Origin: Bacteriovoracaceae bacterium
Lineage (GTDB): Bacteria > Bdellovibrionota > Bacteriovoracia > Bacteriovoracales > Bacteriovoracaceae
Direction of reading: 5' to 3'
DNA: 53,251 bases
Assembly: GCA_018649885.1 (NCBI GenBank)
Contig: JABIHA010000105.1
Coordinates: 1 to 53,251, forward strand
Each line of letters starts with the position of its first letter. Positions within the stretch are counted from its first letter, which is position 1. The position numbers and the translations under genes are program-made. The notes under the pieces were generated by a model that was not told the origin of the DNA, did no database searches, and saw only the letters and a program-made list of their open reading frames with translations. Of this stretch, positions 42,735 through 50,803 are shown one piece after another.

Positions 42735-42977
42735 TTAATTAATGGGATTAGCATTACATGGTCCGATGGCATCGCAACGGACTTTATAGTTTTGCTGTTT
42801 TCCACAACCTTTGGCACCAAATTCCATAATCTTAAATTGAATTGTTTTTATATTTTTTTCGGGGCAGTTAAAGTCATAGCTGGCCCTTTTTATCACTACA
42901 GACTCAAAGTTGGGGATGGGTCCACCAGTACTAGCACAACCTGAAAAGACAAAAAGTAGAAGAAAACTCCATTTCAT
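42735..42977 (-). CDS. Small Cys-containing lipoprotein
   Basis: An 80-residue product. MKWSFLLLFVFSGC is a lipoprotein signal with Cys14 lipidated. The mature part has four more Cys, in the pattern NCPEKNIK..., KGCGKQQNYKVRC and GPC. A short Cys motif of this kind, GCG followed by Y-x-V-x-C, occurs in many small lipoproteins of Bdellovibrio and myxobacteria (recalled, not checked). GGAGG lies 7 bases before the ATG. It is 14 bases downstream of the Nudix-MBL gene's stop, so probably in its operon. Function unknown. Confidence 0.75.
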   Translation of the reverse strand: MKWSFLLLFVFSGCASTGGPIPNFESVVIKRASYDFNCPEKNIKTIQFKIMEFGAKGCGKQQNYKVRCDAIGPCNANPIN

Positions 42978-42991
42978 AAATAACCTCCAGG

Positions 42992-44284
42992 CTATATCTT
43001 ACCCTCTTCCTTAAGTTTCTCAAGATGCTTTTTAATATTCTCCATGGCGAGAACTTTCAGTCTTCTATCAAGAGAAGGATAAATTTCATCGTATATTTGA
43101 TCACTATCATGTCCAGTATCATGGAGTCTTTTAATTTGTCCTTCTCTCATTATTCTGTGATTGTATACAGTTTTTATCCGGTTAATGCCTCCGGTGGGAA
43201 AACCGTGAGAGGGAAAAATAAATTGTGGGGATAGCTCCATCACTTTTTCTAGGCTAGTCATATAGCTTTTCATATTACCTTCTTCGCCACCAATGACTAC
43301 GGTGCCTATCCCTTGAATCAAATCTCCCACAATAAACCACTCAGGAGTTTGTGCAACCCCCGCCTGCCTAGGATAGAGACCCAACTGACCACGGTCGTGG
43401 CCTGGGGTACTCATGACAATAACATCTTTGTCGTTCCACACAGTTAAAATATCTCCATCTTTAGATAAGACTATTTCGACTCCCTCAAAATAATGATCAC
43501 CTTTTTTAGATAACGCTCTACTGTGCGAGTCCTGGCTAATAAAAATGGGAATTCCAAGTTTTCTTGCGAGATCAGGAGCATGCTGATGGTGATCTGGGTG
43601 ATGATGGGTGATGAATATTTTTTTTAAAGGTAAATCTTTTACCGTGTTAACAAGTAGATCAAAACTATCACGATCTTTAGGGGAGGGATCGATTAAAACA
43701 TCTCCCAGAAAAAAGCAATTAGTGTGCTCTGCAGGTGGGATAGAATAAGAAGGGACAATGATCTGAAATATTCCTCCCAAAAATTCGAGAGTGGGTAGTG
43801 TTCCAGTGGCCCAAGTGGGAGTTATGGTATCTGGAAGATCTGCGCCTTCAAAAAATCTCTTCATGGGATAGACCATGAGCCGTAGGCCTTGATGGTACTC
43901 ATTAAGAACCTCGGAAGGGAGCATCCATTTTCCTTCAGAGTGTTCATTATGCTCTCTACTAATTTTAGTAACATCTAATTCAATATCTTTTTTGACTTCA
44001 ACTCGGTAGAGAGTATTTTCCACCCGAATGGGGAAAAATTTGGGAGATAGAAGGCAGGTCACTTTTTGTGGTGGACCAAACAGGCAACTATCGTCCAAAT
44101 CAATTTCTAATTCTTCAAAGGCCTCTCTTTTGAGGGCCTCGTGGTCACTTTCACCACTTGCAATTTTCCCACCGGGAAAAGAGGTGTAGCCAGGCCACTG
44201 CAGTAGAGAGTTCTTTCTAACTACGACAAAGTATTTTGAATCTCTCTGGAGGACTAGTGAGACGGCTTTCAGCAAACGTTCCAA
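42992..44284 (-). CDS. Nudix hydrolase - metallo-beta-lactamase fusion protein
   Basis: A 430-residue two-domain enzyme. Residues 1-140 are a Nudix fold with the box GKIASGESDHEALKREAFEE: Gly39, Glu45, Arg53, Glu54, Glu57, Glu58; the last Gly of the box is Glu. Residues about 200-430 are a metallo-beta-lactamase domain with HHHPDHHQH as the first metal motif, STPGHDRGQ with the third His, and VGDL with the bridging Asp, plus FPSHG at the end. This resembles LACTB2-like nucleases or hydrolases. The order Nudix then MBL suggests removal of a capped or modified nucleotide and hydrolysis of an ester or RNA, but the substrate is unknown. The gene overlaps the methyltransferase gene's end by 16 bases. 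Confidence 0.82.
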   Translation of the reverse strand: MERLLKAVSLVLQRDSKYFVVVRKNSLLQWPGYTSFPGGKIASGESDHEALKREAFEELEIDLDDSCLFGPPQKVTCLLSPKFFPIRVENTLYRVEVKKDIELDVTKISREHNEHSEGKWMLPSEVLNEYHQGLRLMVYPMKRFFEGADLPDTITPTWATGTLPTLEFLGGIFQIIVPSYSIPPAEHTNCFFLGDVLIDPSPKDRDSFDLLVNTVKDLPLKKIFITHHHPDHHQHAPDLARKLGIPIFISQDSHSRALSKKGDHYFEGVEIVLSKDGDILTVWNDKDVIVMSTPGHDRGQLGLYPRQAGVAQTPEWFIVGDLIQGIGTVVIGGEEGNMKSYMTSLEKVMELSPQFIFPSHGFPTGGINRIKTVYNHRIMREGQIKRLHDTGHDSDQIYDEIYPSLDRRLKVLAMENIKKHLEKLKEEGKI

Positions 44285-45564
44285 TCTTCAACCTTTTCTT
44301 TAGTATCTCTATGTATGGCATAAATGCCTATATTCCTTGGTGAAATTGTTTCATCAAAGAGTTCTAGTATTTCAACATGGTGACCATTTTCTTGCAAGTG
44401 TATGGCGCGGTCATATAGTAATATATGTTCAAGTGAGCGGCCCAATTGGTTTCTGATAATATTGGCCACCAGAAGCCCGTGAACAATCTTTTGAATTTCT
44501 GGGCCTCTAAAGAAATCATCAAGTTCTGAGTCTTTCATCTCAGGATCTAACTTCAATCTCTTAAACTGCTCGCGGGCATAATCTGGAAATGAACCTCTAT
44601 AAAGAAAGGGTTTAGAGGGACCCAGGGGAATAAAGTCTTTCATATCAAAGCGATGAAATAATAAAAGGTGAAAGGCCCAGCGATAATACTTTACTCTATT
44701 TTTCAAATCAAACCCATTTCGGTCAACCTCACGGTGGGACCTGGTGGCGAGAGTTAAGGCCTCAAAGCTCCATGGAAAAAGATCGTCTTGTGCGTGACTA
44801 GATAAATTGGTTGTTTTTAAACTAGCTATTTTAAAATAGCAGCAACCTAGATTTAAAAGGCGATGTCCTGGAGAGTTATTAAATAGCTCTAGGTGGCGAT
44901 TGGCCAAGTCTCCACAGGTATGAAGCCCAATAGAAAGAGTTTGATTATCAAATAGATTTTCAATTCTAGCGCATTGATCAGTTAGATCGTGATGGCAAAA
45001 TCTAACTGCTGGAGCCTGTTTTGTTTTGTACCTTAGGTCGCGTTTTTGACCAAGCTCTTGTAGTTTTTGATCAGAGTCTACAGAAGTAGTTTTTATATTC
45101 CACTTGTGTGCTAGGAAGTGGGATAAGTGTCCTTTTCCTCCACATAAATCAACAATTTTTAAATTTGTATCTAGCTTTTTTACCTCTCCTACAAAGTGAC
45201 AGAGGTGGGCCAGTTCATGATGTTTTTTATTTTTAATTTTAAAAATACTATGACTACCAAAGTACTGAAGCCAATCTTTTTGAACAATTTTTGCCCTGGC
45301 CTGAGTAAGATGGTCTAACTTTTCAAAGTACTCTCTAAGCTCAGGCAAATTAATTACGCTGAAGTTTTTTTGGCACTCAAGCTGGTACAGTTGATCGAAA
45401 TTTAGAGACTCTAATTCTTCTATCCAGGCAAGAGCGTAGTGTTCAAGTTGACCCGGATAATAGTCAATAATCTCCCGATTCCAAATAGGTTGGTATTTTA
45501 AAACGCAGCGCTTAACTCGCTGATAGTGATCTGTTAGTCTCTTATCCACCACACTTTCTAGCAC
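44269..45564 (-). CDS. METTL25/RRNAD1-like SAM-dependent methyltransferase
   Basis: A 431-residue protein. KIVDLCGGKGHLSHFLA is the SAM motif I (Methyltransf_32 type), SVDSDQKLQELG motif II with an acidic residue after the second strand, and SIGLHTCGDLANRHLELF and LLNLGCCYFKI follow, a block shared with METTL25 and RRNAD1. The N-terminal 130 residues are helical and may bind the substrate. The frame starts with GTG at 45564; no clear ribosome binding site is seen. Its stop overlaps the Nudix-MBL start by 16 bases, so the two are coupled. The substrate is not known to me. Confidence 0.8.
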   Translation of the reverse strand: MLESVVDKRLTDHYQRVKRCVLKYQPIWNREIIDYYPGQLEHYALAWIEELESLNFDQLYQLECQKNFSVINLPELREYFEKLDHLTQARAKIVQKDWLQYFGSHSIFKIKNKKHHELAHLCHFVGEVKKLDTNLKIVDLCGGKGHLSHFLAHKWNIKTTSVDSDQKLQELGQKRDLRYKTKQAPAVRFCHHDLTDQCARIENLFDNQTLSIGLHTCGDLANRHLELFNNSPGHRLLNLGCCYFKIASLKTTNLSSHAQDDLFPWSFEALTLATRSHREVDRNGFDLKNRVKYYRWAFHLLLFHRFDMKDFIPLGPSKPFLYRGSFPDYAREQFKRLKLDPEMKDSELDDFFRGPEIQKIVHGLLVANIIRNQLGRSLEHILLYDRAIHLQENGHHVEILELFDETISPRNIGIYAIHRDTKEKVEDWNVC

Positions 45565-45622
45565 AATTCTTTAGCGGGTGGTAGACTGACAAGTGTCTAG
45601 AGTCACTTTTTGGAGAGTATCG

Positions 45623-46948
45623 ATGGAAAAAAAGGCCTTGGTATTTGGCATGGGCGTTTCAGGATTATCAGCGCTTAAATTATTGATGGAAAGGGGCTTT
45701 TGCGTCACTGCCATCAGTTCCGGTCCCACCCAAGATTGGAAATACCGTAAAGAAATTGAAGCTTACGGCGCGCGAGTTGTGTGCCTAAGTGAAAAAGATG
45801 CAATGCAAGAATTTCCTGATGCACAGTTTGCTGTGCTCAGTCCTGGAATTTCAAGACAGCACCCACTGGTTACTCATTTTGGAGAACAAAAGATTGAGGT
45901 GATTTCTGAAATTGAATTGGGCTTTCGTTTCTTTGAAGGCCAGGCCAAAATTGTGGCGATCACAGGCTCCAATGGAAAAACGACTACCTGTAAGCTTCTT
46001 ACCCATCTTTTAAAAAGTTGTCAGAAAAAAGTATTTTGCGGAGGCAATATTGGAGATGGTTTTTGTGAGTTTATTGCAAGTGAGGCGGACGTTGATGTGA
46101 TGGTGCTTGAGCTTTCAAGTTTTCAGCTGGAATCCATAAGGGATTTTCATCCAGATGTTGCAGTGATTTTAAATATGACTCCCACTCACATGGAGCGCTA
46201 CAATCACTTTGAAGATTATGCCAAGGCCAAGTGGAATCTAGCGAGTGCTCTCCACGCCGATGATACCCTCATATATAACAGCGACTCTGAGCTTATGGGG
46301 CATTGGTCTAAGTTTATTAAATCAAAAAAAATTACGGTGGGTAGTGAATTTGTCAGCTCTGAGTATCCAAAGCTTGGTATAGAGGAGTTCTTTCATTTAA
46401 AAGGTGAGCACAGTAAACAAAATCTTTTATTTTGCCTTGAAGTACTTACGGCCTTAAATATTGATTTACATTTAAATGAACTCAAACAGTCTCTTGATAC
46501 TTTTGAGGGGGTTGGTCATCGGCTAGAGCGGCTTTCCTCCGGTGTTCAATTTGAAGTCTATAACGATGCTAAGTCGACGAATTTTTTTTCCACCAAAAAA
46601 GCTATTGAAGCTCTGCTTGTGGATGGAGCTATTTCACTTGTTCTAGGTGGAAAGCTTAGAAGTGACAGCATCATCCCTTCTGAGCAAATCGAGTTCTATA
46701 AAGCTTCTGTTGAGCAAATTCTTTTGATTGGAGAGTCTAGCTCCAGCTATTCACAGGCCTTTGGAAAATGTGACAAAGTTTTCGTGCTTGATGATTTAGA
46801 AGGCCTTTCAAATTTTATTAATGAAGGTAGGCTTCAGGCTAAAATTCTTCTTTTTTCCCCGGCACATCCATCATTTGATCAGTTCAAAAATTATGTAGAT
46901 AGGGGTGAGCAATTTAAAAAGATGGTGGCCTTACTAGGGCCAAAGTGA
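45623..46948 (+). CDS. murD: UDP-N-acetylmuramoylalanine--D-glutamate ligase
   Basis: A 441-residue Mur ligase adding D-Glu to UDP-MurNAc-L-Ala in cell-wall synthesis. The N-terminus KKALVFGMGVSGLSALKLL binds the nucleotide, AITGSNGKTTT is the ATP loop, VLELSSFQLE, NMTPTHMERY and NDAKSTN are Mur-ligase motifs. Length and order are normal (Escherichia coli MurD 438). The ATG at 45623 has GGAGAG at good spacing; the frame extends to a GTG at 45593 without one. MurD stands alone here, not in a mur/fts cluster. It is divergent from the methyltransferase gene with 58 bases between. Confidence 0.95.
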   Translation: MEKKALVFGMGVSGLSALKLLMERGFCVTAISSGPTQDWKYRKEIEAYGARVVCLSEKDAMQEFPDAQFAVLSPGISRQHPLVTHFGEQKIEVISEIELGFRFFEGQAKIVAITGSNGKTTTCKLLTHLLKSCQKKVFCGGNIGDGFCEFIASEADVDVMVLELSSFQLESIRDFHPDVAVILNMTPTHMERYNHFEDYAKAKWNLASALHADDTLIYNSDSELMGHWSKFIKSKKITVGSEFVSSEYPKLGIEEFFHLKGEHSKQNLLFCLEVLTALNIDLHLNELKQSLDTFEGVGHRLERLSSGVQFEVYNDAKSTNFFSTKKAIEALLVDGAISLVLGGKLRSDSIIPSEQIEFYKASVEQILLIGESSSSYSQAFGKCDKVFVLDDLEGLSNFINEGRLQAKILLFSPAHPSFDQFKNYVDRGEQFKKMVALLGPK

Positions 46949-47025
46949 CTAATTGCTGCATTACAAATCTTACATTAGGCTGACTATGGCATTGCACGGT
47001 GCGCTTTGTCTTTTAGGATCGAACT

Positions 47026-47074
47026 CTGTGTGTCACTTTGCTGGGAGAATCGATAATCTTTAATTTACACACAG
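47026..47074 (+). promoter_or_regulatory. Long-range stem that covers the ribosome binding site of the gene at 47086
   Basis: CTGTGTGT (47026-47033) is complementary to ACACACAG (47067-47074), whose end is part of the GGGAG ribosome binding site 8 bases before the ATG. In RNA this 8-bp stem with a 33-base loop could hide the site. Chance pairing is possible. Confidence 0.3.
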
Positions 47075-47085
47075 GGAGATGAATC

Positions 47086-47643
47086 ATGAAAATGCTAATT
47101 TTAGTTGGTCTTATGGTTTCTGCAAGTGCTTTTGCAGATGTAAACGTTAATTTAAATCAAGAAGACAAAAATGTTGGAAGACTTGATCAAACCAGCAGAT
47201 CACCAGGACATTTAACAATTAGAGCAAAGAGAACTTCTATCACACCAGAAGAAGTAGATCTTCACTTTAGCTACAAGTATGAAACTACAGTTTGCGCTCG
47301 TTTTATGACAGATCGTTACTGGGTTCCAGGACATTGTCGTTGGGTTTACAGAGGTGGAAGAAGACACAGAGTATGTTCACGTGGTTACTACAGAACTAGA
47401 ACTTACTGTGCTCGTTACGAACAAGTTGTTCAAACTAAAACAAGAGAAGTTGAATTAGACTTTGAAAAAGCGGCAACACTATCAGCTAGTGATGTTGAAC
47501 TCTTTGAAATCAATATTGAGCAAGAAAGATTTAGAAGTGATGATATTGATCTAACAGCTTCAGTAATTCAATCTGACGAAGCCTATAAAATCAAAATTAA
47601 AAGTGGCATTTCTGGTAAAAAAATTAAGTTTAAGCTTAGATAG
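47086..47643 (+). CDS. Exported Cys-containing protein of unknown function
   Basis: A 185-residue product with a signal peptide (MKMLILVGLMVSASAFA, cleaved after AFA). Four Cys lie close together around residues 70-110, in VCARF, HCRWVYRGG, VCSRGYY and YCARYEQ, with many Arg and Tyr between. The rest is beta-like with acidic loops and a basic end. I recognise no family; the Cys spacing suggests disulfides or a metal site. GGGAG precedes the ATG and a strong terminator follows, so it is probably a single-gene transcript. Confidence 0.75.
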   Translation: MKMLILVGLMVSASAFADVNVNLNQEDKNVGRLDQTSRSPGHLTIRAKRTSITPEEVDLHFSYKYETTVCARFMTDRYWVPGHCRWVYRGGRRHRVCSRGYYRTRTYCARYEQVVQTKTREVELDFEKAATLSASDVELFEINIEQERFRSDDIDLTASVIQSDEAYKIKIKSGISGKKIKFKLR

Positions 47644-47666
47644 TTTATAGGCTAAATACCTATGAT

Positions 47667-47694
47667 AAGAGGGCCCTATAAGGGCCCTTTTTTT
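47667..47694 (+). terminator. Intrinsic terminator after the gene at 47086
   Basis: AGGGCCC (47670-47676) and GGGCCCT (47682-47688) pair around TATAA, with A/T pairs extending the base and a run of Ts after it. Confidence 0.9.
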
Positions 47695-47733
47695 GTATCA
47701 ATAAATTCTCTTTTGTCACCCTACATTGAGTTC

Positions 47734-47760
47734 TGAGAGAGGCTCTCAAGTTTTTCTTTC
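47734..47760 (+). terminator. Weak hairpin with T-rich tail before the gene at 47800
   Basis: TGAGAG (47734-47739), loop AGG, CTCTCA (47743-47748), then AGTTTTTCTTTC. It could be a second terminator or an attenuator of the next gene. Confidence 0.3.
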
Positions 47761-47799
47761 AATGGATCGAATAGTTGATAGCTTTCGTCGGGGATGTGA

Positions 47800-48315
47800 A
47801 TGAGAGATTATCGAAGAAGGGTTTATTTACTAGTTCTTGCTACGTTTTTATACTTTGGTGCTTATCCGCACCTTGCACCCAATTTGTTAAATTCCTTTGT
47901 CACGGCTAACTCATTTGAAGCAAGTGAGGTAAAAGGCTTCTCTGGTGGGATTGCCATTAGGGACGCTCGTGAAATGATTCGAGCAGAGCTCATTATTGAT
48001 AAGAACAATCTACCTCCAATGAGAGCTGCTGAAGATCCTCTCAGGAGAGTCCGGCGAAGAAGAAGAGTCAAAGTTTCAAAGACTGCGCAAGCTCCTGCCA
48101 AGGCCGACGTGGTGGTCAAAGAAAAAACCATTGAAAACAAAACTGCTGAAGGAAAAAATACTCGCATTAGCAATTTACAAAATAAAATGGATGATCAGAA
48201 GTTGCTTTCAACATCCACAGAAATGGCCGCAGGGAAATCCCTAGGAGGCCCTTGCGAAATGCTGGGGAGAGAGTCAGAAGAGTGTCTTCAGTACAGAAAG
48301 TCTATGGGCCTTTAA
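47800..48315 (+). CDS. Signal-anchored basic protein of unknown function
   Basis: A 171-residue product. MRDYRRRVYLLVLATFLYFG opens with a basic N-region and a hydrophobic segment that may be a signal anchor. An Arg-rich cluster (RRVRRRRRVKVSK near residues 82-95) and two Cys close to the end (GGPCEM and EECLQY) are the only features I can point to. GGGGAT lies a few bases before the ATG. I recognise no family. Confidence 0.6.
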   Translation: MRDYRRRVYLLVLATFLYFGAYPHLAPNLLNSFVTANSFEASEVKGFSGGIAIRDAREMIRAELIIDKNNLPPMRAAEDPLRRVRRRRRVKVSKTAQAPAKADVVVKEKTIENKTAEGKNTRISNLQNKMDDQKLLSTSTEMAAGKSLGGPCEMLGRESEECLQYRKSMGL

Positions 48316-48627
48316 AAAAAATACAAATTAAATTTATTGAAAGACCTACCGCCGTGCCCGGTGCATTTAAACTCATTTACTGCGAAGTGTGGTGCCAATT
48401 TTATTCTGACAGTGGTGCCAAATCACGCCTGGTAAATTTTCAACCACCCGAGAAAAAAACTCAAGTGTAGCACTTACAATCGCCTCCACAGTGACATTCA
48501 TTCAATTTGAAAAATGTTGGCACAAACTTTGAAATAGATAATTTCCATCGGTCACAAATTTTAAAAGATTTTTGATTTTGTCCTACATATCAAATCCCTT
48601 TTAACAGACGAACCAAAGGAGTCTATT
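48316..48627. other. Non-coding stretch with repeated GTGCCAA motif and sigma-54-like site
   Basis: 312 bases without a gene I can support. GTGGTGCCAA occurs at 48389-48398 and 48412-48421, 23 bases apart, and the inverted form TTGGCACA at 48517-48524. The last, TGGCAC-AAACT-TTGA, is close to the sigma-54 consensus (the -12 GC is GA) on the plus strand. It may serve the gene at 48628. A 72-codon frame entering from 48252 has no ribosome binding site. Confidence 0.45.
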
Positions 48628-49575
48628 TTGAAGACAAAGATTTTAATGTTAGCGGCCTTGATGGTGGTAAGCGCTCAAAGCTTTAGTGCCTTACCAAAAT
48701 CTTCGCCATTATCAACTCAAGTGAAAAAAGCAAAGTTAGTTTTTCAAGGAAAGGTTGTGGATATTGATTATCGGGATTCAGACGATTCATCAAAAGTTCC
48801 CCACACATATGTTACCTACCAAATTGAAAAAATTCTCAAAGGCAATTACAAGGCCCACAAAATTACGCTTCGATTTCTCGGTGGCGTTGATAGTGAGGAC
48901 GATTTTGTAGAAGTCAGTGGTTACCCTCTTTTTGATATGGGAGACAGAGATATTTTGATGGTTGAAGGCAATGGCACCGATGCGTGCCCACTTGTCGATT
49001 GTGAGCTTGGAAGGTTTAGACTCATTGGAGGAAAGACATATGGAGAGCTAGGACAAAAAATTTCTCTCAAAAAAGGTCTTATTGTCAGAGGCCTGCCAGT
49101 TAAGCTCAAAGAGGTGAGTACTCATTATCTAAAGCCTAAACAGTTTGGGAAAAAAGTCGTCATCACAAAAGATGAGTCCGTATTTACTAATAAAGATAGT
49201 GAGAAAGGACGTTTTAAAAAACCGGTTACCATTAGGCCTACAAAACCTAATAAACCTGGAAGATTTAATATCCTAGAGGGAACAGAGCTAGGGCAGAAGC
49301 TGGCGACAGCAAAGCTGTTAAAAGCTCATCTACCGGCCAAAGATTTTTCCACTTATACAATGAAAATCATTAAAAGAATCCACAGTCCAGGTGAATTAAA
49401 AAGACTACCTGCTGTTCAATCAATTTCAATTAAAAGGCCTTTTAAATTATCCATTGGAAAGATTTTATCACCCAAAAAACAGTTTAAAAGGATAGTTGCT
49501 CTTCCAAAAAATAGGGCAGAAAAACAGGAACTTCAACTGTACAAGGCAAACGGCAACAGCCCAGTGATTAGATAA
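48628..49575 (+). CDS. Exported protein of unknown function upstream of a CARDB protease
   Basis: A 315-residue product with a TTG start after AAAGGAG and a signal peptide (MKTKILMLAALMVVSAQSFS, cut near FSA). Residues about 30-105 are beta-rich (LVFQGKVVDIDY, YVTYQIEKILKG, KITLRFLGG), like a small OB or TIMP/netrin-type domain, with a CPLVDC pair near residue 120. The C-terminal half is very Lys-rich (pI high). No family was recognised. It lies 29 bases before the protease at 49605 and is likely co-expressed, perhaps as its chaperone or inhibitor; that is inference. Confidence 0.65.
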   Translation: MKTKILMLAALMVVSAQSFSALPKSSPLSTQVKKAKLVFQGKVVDIDYRDSDDSSKVPHTYVTYQIEKILKGNYKAHKITLRFLGGVDSEDDFVEVSGYPLFDMGDRDILMVEGNGTDACPLVDCELGRFRLIGGKTYGELGQKISLKKGLIVRGLPVKLKEVSTHYLKPKQFGKKVVITKDESVFTNKDSEKGRFKKPVTIRPTKPNKPGRFNILEGTELGQKLATAKLLKAHLPAKDFSTYTMKIIKRIHSPGELKRLPAVQSISIKRPFKLSIGKILSPKKQFKRIVALPKNRAEKQELQLYKANGNSPVIR

Positions 49576-49604
49576 TAACTAATATCTATACCAGGAGAGA
49601 AGAA

Positions 49605-50699
49605 ATGAAAAATACCATATTAGCATGTTCAGTGATTACCATGGCACTAAGTTCTTTTGATGCTTCGGCTTGGGTCACCAGTAAGTGCCTTGGCCGAAAA
49701 CTTAAGTGGCCAAATAATACAGTGAGAATGAGGGCCTCTGGAGTCAGCTTTGCTCCAGGAAGTTGGAGAGATGCTCTAACCGATGCAGTAGGAGCTTGGA
49801 ATAAAAACCCTTCAAAGTTTCAGTGGAATCTAACTTATGGAGATTCATCGGTGGGTTCAGGAAATGGACAAAATGAAGCTTGGTTTACTAATTCCCAAGG
49901 TCTTTTAAAAGGTGCTCCGGCACGGGCCTTAACAAAGTACACTTGCATTAATTATCTATTTGGAAAAACTGTAAAGCTTAAAGAGTCAGATGTGATTTTT
50001 GATGCGGGAGAGTCCTATACTACAACTAAAAATAAAAACTATCTATGGGAGTACGGTGGAGGAGGAAGGTCGTTTAGAACAACAGCACTCCATGAGCTTG
50101 GCCACGCTCTAGGACTAAAGCATGAAAATAGAGAATATAATATTATGGGGGAAGATTGGACGACTGTTAATGTGAATTATGTAACAGCAAGTGCTTACCC
50201 TGGTGAGGATGCAGGGGACGCGGCAGTCTATCTCTATGGGACTACCTCTAGTAATAGGCAGGATGTATCAGTTGTTCATTGGAAGAGAACCGGCGCCAAA
50301 GGACAGTATAGTGATCACTCCATGACAAAACTTTACAACTCATCAAATGCCACTCTTTCAAACTATAGTGATAGTGGAGAGAGAAGGTATAGACTAAACC
50401 CTGGACAGACTATAAAAGCCGAATTCTCATTTGAGAATAATGGAAAAAACACCCAGAATATTCAAGTGGCATACTATATTAGTACTAATGAGCTGATCAC
50501 AACACTCGATCAAAAGATAGGCTCTAGCAGTATGACGCTTTCAAGAGATGGAGTTTTTACCTACAAAAAATCTCTGGTCATCCCCGGTAATATGGGAGAT
50601 GGCAAAAAGTATCTTGGAGTTATCGTGGACTATAAAGGTAATTTATCTGAGGTCAATGAATCAAATAATGCTACCTATTTACCCATTGAGGTATTGTAG
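49605..50699 (+). CDS. Exported matrixin-like metalloprotease with C-terminal CARDB domain
   Basis: A 364-residue product. The signal peptide (MKNTILACSVITMALSSFDA, cleaved near ASA) precedes a catalytic domain with HELGHALGLKH at residues 163-173 and a downstream NIMGEDW Met-turn, as in matrixin/M10-like zincins. No pro-domain Cys switch is obvious, though a CLGRKLKW segment lies at the N-terminus. From about residue 265 a CARDB domain follows (LNPGQTIKAEFSFENNGKNT, then NESNNAT), the same module as in the giant protein at 14357. AGGAGAG lies before the ATG. A likely type II secretion cargo (inference). Confidence 0.85.
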   Translation: MKNTILACSVITMALSSFDASAWVTSKCLGRKLKWPNNTVRMRASGVSFAPGSWRDALTDAVGAWNKNPSKFQWNLTYGDSSVGSGNGQNEAWFTNSQGLLKGAPARALTKYTCINYLFGKTVKLKESDVIFDAGESYTTTKNKNYLWEYGGGGRSFRTTALHELGHALGLKHENREYNIMGEDWTTVNVNYVTASAYPGEDAGDAAVYLYGTTSSNRQDVSVVHWKRTGAKGQYSDHSMTKLYNSSNATLSNYSDSGERRYRLNPGQTIKAEFSFENNGKNTQNIQVAYYISTNELITTLDQKIGSSSMTLSRDGVFTYKKSLVIPGNMGDGKKYLGVIVDYKGNLSEVNESNNATYLPIEVL

Positions 50700-50739
50700 G
50701 AAAGAGGGAGAAAAGGTACCCGTCTGTACCTAAATAGGG

Positions 50740-50772
50740 CAGGGGAGCAGCATTGCTCCCCTGTCTGTTTTT
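50740..50772 (+). terminator. Intrinsic terminator after the protease gene
   Basis: CAGGGGAGCA (50740-50749) and TGCTCCCCTG (50754-50763) form a perfect 10-bp stem with loop GCAT, followed by a T-rich tail. Confidence 0.9.
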
Positions 50773-50803
50773 ATGCTATGGTGCTGACAAGAGGAAGGCA
50801 TCT

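Noticed and set aside
48252..48470. 72-codon frame starting at TTG inside the end of the gene at 47800
   Set aside because: No ribosome binding site, overlap with the real gene, no family likeness.
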